Shown here piece after piece: positions 6,974 through 14,878 of a stretch of DNA of 64,000 nt. The DNA is from Burkholderiales bacterium (GTDB taxonomy: Bacteria > Pseudomonadota > Gammaproteobacteria > Burkholderiales > Burkholderiaceae_C): contig JADJCH010000015.1 in NCBI GenBank assembly GCA_016703325.1, forward strand, positions 62,001-126,000. The letters run 5' to 3'. The notes under the pieces are model-generated. The model had not been told where the DNA came from and searched no databases. It saw nothing but the letters and a program-made list of their open reading frames with translations. A program made the position numbers and the translations under genes. The first letter of the stretch is position 1. Every line of letters begins with the position of its first letter.

Positions 6974-9088
6974 ATGCACGCATCAACGAACCTTCCCTCG
7001 ACCACAACCCTTCGACGGCGTCCCCTATGCGCTTCGGTCTGGCTGATCTGCGCGGCCTGGCATGGAGGGGCGGCCGCCCAAACGGCCACGCCCGTGCCGA
7101 CGGCGGCCGGAGCGCTGGATCCGGTGGAGATCAGAGGCCGCCACTACGACAACGCGGTGGGCAGCTCGGATGCCGCCTCGCAGGGCCGCATCCGCGCGGA
7201 GCTGCTGGCCAGCCGACCCGCGCTGCGCCCGGGTGAGGTGCTGGAGTTCGTGCCCGGGTTGATCGTCACCCAGCACTCCGGGGACGGCAAGGCCAACCAG
7301 TATTTCCTGCGCGGCTTCAACCTGGACCATGGCACCGACTTCGCCACCGCCGTGGCCGGCATGCCGGTCAACATGCCCAGCCATGGCCATGGCCAGGGCT
7401 ACACCGACCTCAACTTCCTGATGCCGGAGTTGGTGGAGCGCATCAGCTACCGCAAGGGGCCGTACTTCGCCACGCACGGCAACTTCGCGTCGGCCGGTGC
7501 GGCGGACATCGAGTACCGGCGGCGCTTCGATGGCCCCTTCGTCCAGCTCAGCCTGGGTCAGAACGGCTACCGTCGCGCCGTCGGCGGTGCTTCCTGGGAG
7601 CTCGACGGAGGGCGCAGCCTGCTGGCCGCCGTCGAAGGCATGGGCAACGACGGCCCCTGGGAGGTGCCGGAGCAATTGCGCCGCAAGAACGCGGTGCTCA
7701 GCCTCAGCGAAGGTGGCAGGGCGCAGGGCCTGTCCCTGTCGCTGATGGCCTACGACGCCCGCTGGACCGCCACCGACCAGGTGCCACAGGCCTGGATCGA
7801 CGCCGGAAACAGCCGCTGGGGCTCCCTGGACGCCAGCGATGGCGGCAACACCTCCCGCTACAGCCTGTCCGGGGAGTGGCACCGCATCGGCGCAAATGGC
7901 GAGACGCGGGTGTCCGCCTACGCCATGCGCTACCAGCTGGCGCTGTACTCCAACTTCACCTACACCCTGGAGCGGCCCACCACCGGCGATCAGTTCTCGC
8001 AGCAGGACCGCCGCTCGGTCTACGGCCTGCAGGCCAGCCTGGCCTGGAGCCATGGGCTGGCCGGGCTGGACGCACGCACTGAGGCCGGTGTGCAACTGCG
8101 CCACGACCGGGCCCGCGTCGGCCTGTTCGACACCCAGGCCCGCCAGGCCTTCCACACCGTGCGGGACGATCGGCTGCGTGAAACCGCTCTTGGGATGTAC
8201 CTGCAAAGCCATGTGACGCTGCAGCCCTGGTTGCGATCGGTGCTGGGGTTGCGGGCCGACCGCATGCAGTTCGATGTGGACAGCCTGTCCAACGCCGCCA
8301 ACTCGGGCAAGACCAGCGACTTCCAGGTCTCACCCAAGCTCAGCCTGGTGGCCGGCCCCTGGCAGCGCAGTGAAGTGTTCCTCAACCTCGGTCGCGGGCT
8401 GCACAGCAACGATGCGCGCGGCACCACCGCCCGGGTGGACCCACGCAGCGGTGACGCGCTGAAGGCAGTGCCGGGGCTGGTGGCCTCGCAGGGCTGGGAG
8501 ATCGGCGCGCGCAGTGAAGCATGGCCTGGACTGCAGACCTCCCTGGCGTACTGGCACCTGGACTTCGACTCCGAGCTGGTCTACATCGGCGACGCCGGTG
8601 CCACCGAGGCTTCTGCCGCCAGCCGTCGACACGGGGTGGAATGGAACAACCGCTGGACGCCCAGCCGCCATGTGCTGTTCGATGCCGACCTGGCCTGGAC
8701 GCACGCTCGTTTCGTCAACGGCGACCACATTCCGAACGCGGTGGACTCGGTGGCCAGCCTGGCCATGACGCTCCAGGACCTGGCCGGCTGGACTGCCAGC
8801 CTGCAGTGGCGCTACCTGGGCAGCGGGGCGCTGATCGAGGACAACACGGTGCGCTCTGACCCCTCGTCCACCTTCAACCTGCGGCTGATGCGCCGCCTGG
8901 ACGGCTGGGTGGGGCGCCACAGCGAGTTGACGCTGGATGTCTTCAACCTCTTCAACCGTCAGGTCAACGACATCCAGTACCAATACGCCTACCAGATGCC
9001 GGGGGCAGGGCAGTCGCCGCAGGAAGGGCGCATCGTCCACCCGGCCGAACCGCGCAGCCTGAGGCTGACCTGGCGCACGGCGTTCTGA
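6974..9088 (+). CDS. TonB-dependent outer-membrane receptor, probable metal uptake
   Basis: 704 residues. After a signal region (about residues 1-36) comes a plug domain starting near LDPVEIRGRHYDN with LRPGEVLEFVPGLIV and YFLRGFNLDHGTDFATAV. A His-rich loop MPVNMPSHGHGQGYTDLNFLMPE follows, then the beta barrel, ending in LRLTWRTAF with a terminal aromatic. There is no STN domain, so it probably lacks its own sigma-factor signalling arm. The substrate is not readable from sequence. The HGHGQ loop and the divergent copper operon point to a copper or other metal chelate. Ferric siderophores or a vitamin remain possible. Confidence 0.85.
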   Translation: MHASTNLPSTTTLRRRPLCASVWLICAAWHGGAAAQTATPVPTAAGALDPVEIRGRHYDNAVGSSDAASQGRIRAELLASRPALRPGEVLEFVPGLIVTQHSGDGKANQYFLRGFNLDHGTDFATAVAGMPVNMPSHGHGQGYTDLNFLMPELVERISYRKGPYFATHGNFASAGAADIEYRRRFDGPFVQLSLGQNGYRRAVGGASWELDGGRSLLAAVEGMGNDGPWEVPEQLRRKNAVLSLSEGGRAQGLSLSLMAYDARWTATDQVPQAWIDAGNSRWGSLDASDGGNTSRYSLSGEWHRIGANGETRVSAYAMRYQLALYSNFTYTLERPTTGDQFSQQDRRSVYGLQASLAWSHGLAGLDARTEAGVQLRHDRARVGLFDTQARQAFHTVRDDRLRETALGMYLQSHVTLQPWLRSVLGLRADRMQFDVDSLSNAANSGKTSDFQVSPKLSLVAGPWQRSEVFLNLGRGLHSNDARGTTARVDPRSGDALKAVPGLVASQGWEIGARSEAWPGLQTSLAYWHLDFDSELVYIGDAGATEASAASRRHGVEWNNRWTPSRHVLFDADLAWTHARFVNGDHIPNAVDSVASLAMTLQDLAGWTASLQWRYLGSGALIEDNTVRSDPSSTFNLRLMRRLDGWVGRHSELTLDVFNLFNRQVNDIQYQYAYQMPGAGQSPQEGRIVHPAEPRSLRLTWRTAF

Positions 9089-9130
9089 AGGGCGCAGTCG
9101 GCTCGGCCAGGAACGTTTGACAGAACAAAA

Positions 9131-9153
9131 AAGGCCCGCCAAGGGCGGGCCTT
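9131..9153 (-). terminator. Terminator of acnB
   Basis: AAGGCCCGCC-AAG-GGCGGGCCTT is a perfect 10-bp stem with a 3-nt loop. Read on the minus strand it is followed by TTTTGTTC. It begins 36 bases past the acnB stop, so it is a typical intrinsic terminator and may also stop the TonB-receptor transcript from the other side. Confidence 0.85.
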
Positions 9154-9188
9154 CATCATCAGCAGTTGAAGCCTCAGTCGCTGAACCC

Positions 9189-11795
9189 TCAGGCGGTCAC
9201 GCCCTTGGCCGTCTCCGCATACTCCTCGATCTGGTCGAAGTTCATGTACTTGTAGATCTTGTCGGCGTTCTTGGCGACGACAGCCACTTCGGCCATGTAC
9301 TCCTCGACCGTCGGGATGCGGCCCAGCTTGGAGCAGACCGCGGCCAGCTCGGCGGAGCCCAGGAACACGTTGGTGTTCTTGCCCAGGCGGTTCGGGAAGT
9401 TGCGCGTCGAGGTTGACATCGCGGTGGCGCCTTCGCGGATCTGCGCCTGGTTGCCCATGCACAGCGAGCAGCCGGGCATTTCCATGCGGGCACCGGCACC
9501 GCCCAGGGTGGCGTAGTAGCCTTCCTTGGTCAGCTCAGAGGCGTCCATCTTGGTCGGCGGTGCCATCCACAGGCGCACCGGCAGGTCCTTCTTGCCTTCC
9601 AGGATCTTGCCGGCGGCGCGGAAGTGGCCGATGTTGGTCATGCACGAACCGACGAACACCTCGTCGATCTGGGTGCCGGAGACTTCGGAGACGAACTTGG
9701 CGTCGTCCGGGTCGTTCGGGCAGCAGACGATCGGCTCCTTGATGTCGGCCAGGTCGATCTCGATGACGGCGGCGTACTCGGCGTTGGCGTCGGCCTTGAG
9801 CAGCTGGGGGTCGGCCAGCCAGGCCTCGACCTTCTCGATGCGGCGGGCCAGCGTCTTGGCGTCCTCGTAGCCGTCGGCGATCATGTTCTTCATCAGAACG
9901 ATGTTCGAGCGCAGGTATTCGGCGATCGGCTCGGGATTCAGCTGCACCGAGCAGGCGGCGGCGGAACGCTCGGCGGCGGCGTCGGACAGCTCGAAGGCCT
10001 GCTCGACCTTCAGGTTCGGCAGACCTTCGATCTCCAGCACGCGGCCGGAGAAGACGTTCTTCTTGCCCTTCTTCTCCACCGTCAGCAGGCCGGCCTTGAT
10101 CGCGTACAGCGGGATCGAGTGCACCAGATCGCGCAGGGTGATGCCGGGCTGCATCTCGCCCTTGAAGCGCACCAGCACGGATTCGGGCATGTCCAGCGGC
10201 ATCACGCCGGTGGCGGCGCCGAAGGCCACCAGGCCGGAGCCGGCCGGGAAGCTGATGCCGATCGGGAAGCGGGTGTGCGAGTCACCACCGGTGCCCACGG
10301 TGTCGGGCAGCAGCAGGCGGTTCAGCCAGCTGTGGATCACGCCGTCGCCCGGGCGCAGGGCCACGCCGCCGCGGTTGGCGATGAACTTGGGCAGCTCGCG
10401 GTGCATCTTCACGTCCACCGGCTTCGGGTAGGCGGCGGTGTGGCAGAAGGACTGCATGACCAGGTCGGCCGAGAAGCCCAGGCAGGCCAGGTCCTTCAAC
10501 TCGTCGCGGGTCATCGGGCCGGTGGTGTCCTGCGAGCCGACCGTGGTCATCTTGGGCTCGCAGTAGGTGCCCGGGCGCACGCCCTGGCCTTCCGGCAGGC
10601 CGCAGGCGCGGCCGACCATCTTCTGCGCCAGGGTGAAGCCGGCGTTGCTGGCCACCGGTGCCGTCGGCAGGCGGAACAGCGTGGAGGCGCCCAGGCCCAG
10701 GAACTCGCGTGCCTTGGCGGTCAGCGAGCGGCCGATGATCAGGTTGATGCGGCCACCGGCGCGCACTTCGTCGAACAGGACGTCGCTCTTGAGGGCGAAT
10801 TCGGCGACGGTCTCGCCGTTCTTCATCAGCTTGCCGTCATAGGGCAGCACGTCGATGACGTCGCCCATTTCCAGCTTCGACACGTCCACTTCGATCGGCA
10901 GCGAGCCGGAGTCTTCCTGGGTGTTGAAGAAGATCGGGGCGATCTTGCCGCCCAGCGTGACGCCGCCGAAGCGCTTGTTCGGCACGAAGGGGATGTCCTG
11001 GCCGGTGGCCCAGACCACCGAGTTGGTGGCGGACTTGCGCGACGAGCCGGTGCCGACCACGTCGCCGACGTAGGCGACCAGGTGGCCCTTCTTCTTCAGG
11101 TCCTCGATGAACTGCATCGGGCCGCGCTTGCCGTCTTCCTCGGGCTTGAAGGCCGCACCCGGAGAACCAAAATCCTGGCGGGTGTTCTTCAGCATCGCCA
11201 AGTAGTGCATCGGGATGTCCGGGCGCGTGGTGGCGTCCGGGGCGGGCGACAGGTCGTCGGTGTTGGTCTCGCCGGGCACCTTGAAGACGGTGACGGTGAT
11301 CGACTTCGGCACTTCGGGGCGCGAGGTGAACCACTCGGCGTCGGCCCAGGACTGCATCACTTCCTTCGCCTTCGCGTTGCCGGCCTTGGCCTTGGCAGCG
11401 ACGTCGTTGAAGTAGTCGAACATCAGCAGGGTCTTCTTGAGGCCCTCGGCCGAGATGCCCGCCACTTCGGCGTCGTCCAGCAGCTCGATCAGCGGGTGCA
11501 CGTTGTAGCCGCCCACCATGGTGCCCAGCAGCTCGGTGGCCAGGGACTTGGAGATCAGCGCGACGCTCAGTTCACCGTGCGCCACGGCGGCCAGGAAACT
11601 GGCCTTGACCTTGGCGGCGTCGTCCACACCCGGGGGCACGCGGTGGGTCAGCAGGTCCAGCAGGAAGGCCTCTTCGCCAGCCGGCGGGTTCTTGATCAGC
11701 TCGATCAGCTCGGCGACCTGCTTGGCGTCCAGCGCGAGGGGCGGGATACCGAGGGCGGCACGCTCGGCAGCGTGTTGGCGATAGGCTTGCAGCAT
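9189..11795 (-). CDS. acnB: Aconitate hydratase B
   Basis: 868 residues, the expected length for bacterial AcnB, which isomerises citrate and isocitrate in the cytoplasm. The N-terminal HEAT-like region (MLQAYRQHAAERAALGIPPL) and the swivel region are complete. The three 4Fe-4S cysteines are in VGSCMTNIGH and PGCSLCMGNQ near the C-terminus. Other conserved blocks include GTGGDSHTRFPIGISFP and DDLSPAPDATTRPDIP. No lesions are seen. A promoter with a perfect palindrome in its spacer lies about 100 bp upstream, so the gene is probably repressed by the GntR protein encoded at 14.9-15.7 kb. It is monocistronic, with a terminator right after it. Confidence 0.97.
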   Translation of the reverse strand: MLQAYRQHAAERAALGIPPLALDAKQVAELIELIKNPPAGEEAFLLDLLTHRVPPGVDDAAKVKASFLAAVAHGELSVALISKSLATELLGTMVGGYNVHPLIELLDDAEVAGISAEGLKKTLLMFDYFNDVAAKAKAGNAKAKEVMQSWADAEWFTSRPEVPKSITVTVFKVPGETNTDDLSPAPDATTRPDIPMHYLAMLKNTRQDFGSPGAAFKPEEDGKRGPMQFIEDLKKKGHLVAYVGDVVGTGSSRKSATNSVVWATGQDIPFVPNKRFGGVTLGGKIAPIFFNTQEDSGSLPIEVDVSKLEMGDVIDVLPYDGKLMKNGETVAEFALKSDVLFDEVRAGGRINLIIGRSLTAKAREFLGLGASTLFRLPTAPVASNAGFTLAQKMVGRACGLPEGQGVRPGTYCEPKMTTVGSQDTTGPMTRDELKDLACLGFSADLVMQSFCHTAAYPKPVDVKMHRELPKFIANRGGVALRPGDGVIHSWLNRLLLPDTVGTGGDSHTRFPIGISFPAGSGLVAFGAATGVMPLDMPESVLVRFKGEMQPGITLRDLVHSIPLYAIKAGLLTVEKKGKKNVFSGRVLEIEGLPNLKVEQAFELSDAAAERSAAACSVQLNPEPIAEYLRSNIVLMKNMIADGYEDAKTLARRIEKVEAWLADPQLLKADANAEYAAVIEIDLADIKEPIVCCPNDPDDAKFVSEVSGTQIDEVFVGSCMTNIGHFRAAGKILEGKKDLPVRLWMAPPTKMDASELTKEGYYATLGGAGARMEMPGCSLCMGNQAQIREGATAMSTSTRNFPNRLGKNTNVFLGSAELAAVCSKLGRIPTVEEYMAEVAVVAKNADKIYKYMNFDQIEEYAETAKGVTA

Positions 11796-11892
11796 GAGGG
11801 AGCTCCGTGCGAGGTGAGGGAAGGAACCGGTGACCAGGGTCAGGGTCAGTGCCCTGCGAGGGTGAACTGTGCACCACTCGGGTTAGCCCGAT

Positions 11893-11920
11893 ATTTTATG
11901 TCTTATATAAGACTTGCCAA
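11893..11920 (-). promoter_or_regulatory. acnB promoter with operator in the spacer
   Basis: On the minus strand, TTGGCA (-35, 11915-11920) and TAAAAT (-10, 11893-11898) are 16 nt apart. The spacer consists of the perfect 14-bp palindrome GTCTTATATAAGAC (11900-11913) plus one base each side. The same palindrome occurs between mdh and gntR. An operator inside the spacer would block RNA polymerase, so repression is the simplest reading. The leader to the acnB start is about 90 nt. Confidence 0.7.
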
Positions 11921-11961
11921 GGGGTTGGACAATGTCTGTGCTGACAACAGGCCCGATAAAC

Positions 11962-11990
11962 GACAAGGCCACCCAGGGGGTGGCCTTGTC
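11962..11990 (-). terminator. Strong hairpin downstream of the small secreted-protein gene
   Basis: GACAAGGCCACCC-AGG-GGGTGGCCTTGTC is a perfect 13-bp stem with a 3-nt loop. On the minus strand it is followed by GTTTATC, a weak T tract. It lies 120 bases after the stop of the 12110-12520 gene and just before the acnB promoter, insulating the two. Confidence 0.65.
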
Positions 11991-12109
11991 GGGCGAAAGT
12001 CGGGGCTTTGTCGGCCGGCCGTCAGCTCACTGTCGTTGCCTGCGGGTGGCCTGGCTCTGCAGATGAGCCAGGGGCACCGCAATCAGCGCCGGTGCGGCAG
12101 GGCCGAGCT

Positions 12110-12520
12110 TCAGCTCTTCTGGCTGGGATGCACGCAGTTGTCCACCATGCGCTGGCCGGCCTTGGAATTCATCAGCATCGACTTGTTGGCGATCTGCAGC
12201 CAGACGATGCCGGCCTTCTTGTCTTCCAGGCGCACCGCGCCGGTAGTGGTGGCTTCCGGCGTCAGTGTGTACTTCTTGCCCTTGAAGGCCACGGTGAAGT
12301 AGCCGGGCTTGGCACCTTGGCTGATGTCGACCGATTGGTCGAACTCGCAGGCGATCTTGCCGGTGAGCACACGTTCGGCATTGGCCAGCTGTTCAGCAGT
12401 CAGGTCCGGCAGGCCACCCTTGGCGGGTTTGGCCGGCTTGTCGGCGGCCAGTGCCGGGGCGGTGGACAGAAGGGCTGCCAGGGTGGTGCAGAGCAGGGCG
12501 GCAGCGGTACGGGTGTTCAT
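12110..12520 (-). CDS. Small secreted protein of unknown function
   Basis: 136 residues with a clear signal peptide (residues 1-25, ending APALA). The mature part begins with a Lys/Pro-rich stretch, then has cysteines in IACEFDQ and DNCVHP that could form a disulfide. The segment FTVAFKGKKYTLTPEATTTG followed by MLMNSKAG faintly resembles MliC-type c-type lysozyme inhibitors, but I would not assign that family without a profile search. It sits between acnB and the CitE-like gene on the same strand, with its own hairpin terminator. Confidence 0.65.
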   Translation of the reverse strand: MNTRTAAALLCTTLAALLSTAPALAADKPAKPAKGGLPDLTAEQLANAERVLTGKIACEFDQSVDISQGAKPGYFTVAFKGKKYTLTPEATTTGAVRLEDKKAGIVWLQIANKSMLMNSKAGQRMVDNCVHPSQKS

Positions 12521-12688
12521 GGGTTTCCCTTGGATGTGGGTGGTGAAAACAGCGGTCCGAATTCTTGGTCGGTGCCGCGCTCAAAACGTTGCCAAATGCT
12601 TCACCAGCCGGTCAACGTGGCGTACTTGGTACACATGGATGGTGTCAACTTGTTGCGGCGCAGCACCGCGCCGCAGGCAGCGGTCAGA

Positions 12689-13718
12689 TCAGACCGGCCG
12701 ATCCGAGAAGAACGCGGCCCGCACTTCACCCGGCAGTTGGGTGCTGTGGGCGAAGGAGGTGCGGTGGGCGCGCTCCAGCACATGCCAGAAGTAGCGGTAG
12801 CTTGCCCGGTCGTGCAGCTGATCCTGCCCGCCGTGGCGATGGCGGATGGGCGCCCAGCTCGCGGCCTGGGCGGCCATCAGGATCTCGATGGCAAGGTCGA
12901 TCTCGGCGGTGGTGGGGGAGAAGGCGTCCACGATCGGGCGGATCTGGTCCGGGTGGATGCTCCACATGCGGGTGTAGCCCAACTGCCGGCAGGCTTTGGT
13001 GGCAGCCTCCTGAAGGGCAGCGAGGTGCTTGAACTCGGTCACCACGCAGTGCGACGGGGTCTTGCCGTAGGTGTGGCAGGCCGCAGCGATCTCCAGCTTG
13101 GCGCGCAGCACCAGGGGATGTTCGAACTGCCCCTTGGCCGTCATGGCACTCTGGGGAATGGCGCCGCGGTGGGCGGACACGTAGTCCATCAGGCCGAAGG
13201 ACAGCGAATGCACCCGGGGGTGGGCGGCCATGGCCATGGCATCGCGCAGCGCGCCGGGGGTTTCGACCAGGGTGTGCAGTGGCACCTCGCGGTCCAGTCC
13301 GTGGCGTTGAGAGGCCTCGTCCACCACTTCGATCGCTCGCTCCAGGTCCTGCAGGTGCCTGGGCTTGGGGATCATCAGGTAGGGCAGCCGCGGGCCCGCG
13401 CGCCCGATCACCACATCAACCATCGCCTCGAAGGCCGGATGATCCACCGTCTGCACCCGCGCACCGACCCGGCCGAAGCGGTTGGCCGGGGAATTCACCA
13501 GCTCGGCAATCAGGTGGGCGTGTTCGATCTCTCCGCCCACCGGGGCGCCGTCTTCGCCATCCAGTGTGACGTCGAACACCGGCCCCATGTCCCCCTGCAT
13601 CTCCAGGCTCTTGCGCATGCGAGCCTCGACGCCGCAGTAGTGGTCGCAGACCGGCAGGTCGGGGGCGACCTCGCCGGACTCGAACAGGGCTTGGCGGGGC
13701 AGGGGAGGCGGAGGTCAT
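12689..13718 (-). pseudogene. CitE-like CoA-ester lyase, frameshifted near the N-terminus
   Basis: HpcH/HpaI aldolase / citrate-lyase beta-like family, the group that includes malyl-CoA and citramalyl-CoA lyases. The open frame from 13618 gives 309 residues with FDVTLDGEDGAPVGGEIEH, PKPRHLQDLERAIEVV, PLHTLVETPGALRDA and WSIHPDQIRPIV. The family N-terminus lies upstream: ATG 13718 reads MTSAS, and after one base is removed from the GGGG run at 13702-13705 (plus strand) the frame continues LPRQALFESGEVAPDLP into the intact part. So a single-base insertion separates start and body. It could be real or a sequencing error; if real, translation might still begin at the internal ATG 13618. The gene follows mdh on the same strand. 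Confidence 0.75.
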
Positions 13719-13745
13719 GGGCGTCGCTGGGCGCAGGAATGAAAA

Positions 13746-13775
13746 GAGCCGGCGCCCCGTGGGGTGCGCCGGCTC
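13746..13775 (-). terminator. Terminator after mdh
   Basis: GAGCCGGCGC pairs with GCGCCGGCTC, with the stem continuing CCC/GGG around a small bulge. On the minus strand the hairpin is followed by TTTTC. It starts about 58 bases past the mdh stop and ends only about 28 bases before the ATG of the CitE-like gene, so it either terminates mdh or attenuates read-through into that gene. Confidence 0.75.
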
Positions 13776-13832
13776 ATGAGCTTACCGCGTCAGGACGCGG
13801 TCGGGCGTGGATTCAGGGCAGGCTGCCCAGCA

Positions 13833-14819
13833 TCACAGCAGGTGCTTGACGCCGTCCTGCTCGCCCTGCAGCTCGGCCAGGGTCTTGTTGATGCACTCTT
13901 GCGAGAAGGCGTCGATGGGCAGGCCTTCAACGATCTTGTACTCACCGCCCTCGCAGGTCACGGGGTAGCCGAACATGATTTCCTTGGGGATGCCGTATTC
14001 GCCATTGGACGGGATGCCCATGGTGACCCACTTGCCGTTGGTGCCCAGGGCCCAGTCGCGCATGTGGTCGATGGCGGCATTGGCGGCCGAGGCGGCCGAC
14101 GACAGGCCGCGCGCGGCGATGATGGCGGCGCCACGTTTGCCCACGGTCGGCAGGAACACGTTGGCGTTCCAGTCGTGGTCGTTGATGGTGTCCTTCACCG
14201 ACTTGCCGTCCACGGTCGCAAAGCGATAGTCGGCGTACATGGTCGGCGAGTGGTTGCCCCAGACGCACAGCTTTTCGATGTTGCCCACCGCGCAGCCGAT
14301 CTTGGCGGCGATCTGCGATGCGGCACGGTTGTGGTCCAGGCGCAGCATGGCGGTGAAGTTGCCCGGCTTCAGGTCCGGAGCGGCCTTCATGGCGATGTAG
14401 GCGTTGGTGTTGGCGGGGTTGCCGACCACCAGGACCTTGACGTCGCGCGAGGCGACGGCATTCAGGGCCTTGCCCTGGGCGGTGAAGATGGCGCCGTTGA
14501 TCGACAGCAGCTCGGCACGCTCCATGCCCGGGCCGCGGGGACGCGAGCCGACCAGCAGGGCGTAGTCGGTGTCCTTGAAGGCGGTCATCGGGTCGCTGTG
14601 GGCCTCGATGCCGGCCAGCAGCGGGAAGGCGCAATCTTCCAGCTCCATGATCACGCCCTTCAGGGCGTTCTGGGCCTTTTCGTCGGGGATTTCCAGCAGT
14701 TGCAGGATCACCGGCTGGTCCTTGCCCAGCATTTCGCCGGAGGCGATGCGGAACAACAGGGCGTAACCGATCTGGCCGGCAGCGCCGGTGACGGCGACAC
14801 GATGCTGCAGCGCAAGTAT
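13833..14819 (-). CDS. mdh: Malate dehydrogenase with no standard start codon
   Basis: NAD-dependent malate dehydrogenase (malate to oxaloacetate). The sequence is complete from RVAVTGAAGQIGYALLF (NAD-binding Gly motif) through the substrate arginine segment SRPRGPGMERAELL to the catalytic His in WGNHSPTMY. The first ATG in frame (14756) would remove the nucleotide-binding motif. Upstream of it no ATG, GTG or TTG occurs before a TGA. The codon at the position of the usual Met (six residues before RV) is ATA, 14817-14819; starting there gives 328 residues, the normal family length. A promoter places transcription start at or next to this ATA. The coordinate is therefore a best estimate; CTG 14808-14810 is another candidate. 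Confidence 0.9.
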   Translation of the reverse strand: MLALQHRVAVTGAAGQIGYALLFRIASGEMLGKDQPVILQLLEIPDEKAQNALKGVIMELEDCAFPLLAGIEAHSDPMTAFKDTDYALLVGSRPRGPGMERAELLSINGAIFTAQGKALNAVASRDVKVLVVGNPANTNAYIAMKAAPDLKPGNFTAMLRLDHNRAASQIAAKIGCAVGNIEKLCVWGNHSPTMYADYRFATVDGKSVKDTINDHDWNANVFLPTVGKRGAAIIAARGLSSAASAANAAIDHMRDWALGTNGKWVTMGIPSNGEYGIPKEIMFGYPVTCEGGEYKIVEGLPIDAFSQECINKTLAELQGEQDGVKHLL

Positions 14820-14824
14820 CGCGC

Positions 14825-14853
14825 AGTCTAGGGGTTGACCCGGGGGGTGTCAA
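14825..14853 (-). promoter_or_regulatory. mdh promoter
   Basis: On the minus strand TTGACA (14848-14853) and TAGACT (14825-14830) are separated by 17 nt. Counting 6-7 bases downstream puts the transcript start at A 14819, the first base of the ATA where the protein should begin, so the message may be leaderless. The GntR-type palindrome lies just upstream of the -35 box. Confidence 0.5.
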
Positions 14854-14860
14854 TCATCTT

Positions 14861-14878
14861 ATGTCTTATATAAGACAT
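14861..14878. promoter_or_regulatory. Palindromic operator between mdh and gntR
   Basis: ATGTCTTATATAAGACAT is a perfect 18-bp palindrome. Its 14-bp core GTCTTATATAAGAC is identical to that in the acnB promoter. It is located in the short divergent region of mdh and a HutC-type gntR gene, the usual place for an autoregulatory operator. HutC-subfamily regulators bind GT...AC palindromes of this kind. Confidence 0.75.

Noticed and set aside
9624..12302. 892-codon open frame on the plus strand
   Set aside because: It is antisense to acnB and the secreted-protein gene; composition is His/Gly/Val-rich as expected for the reverse of a GC-rich gene, and no family motif is present.
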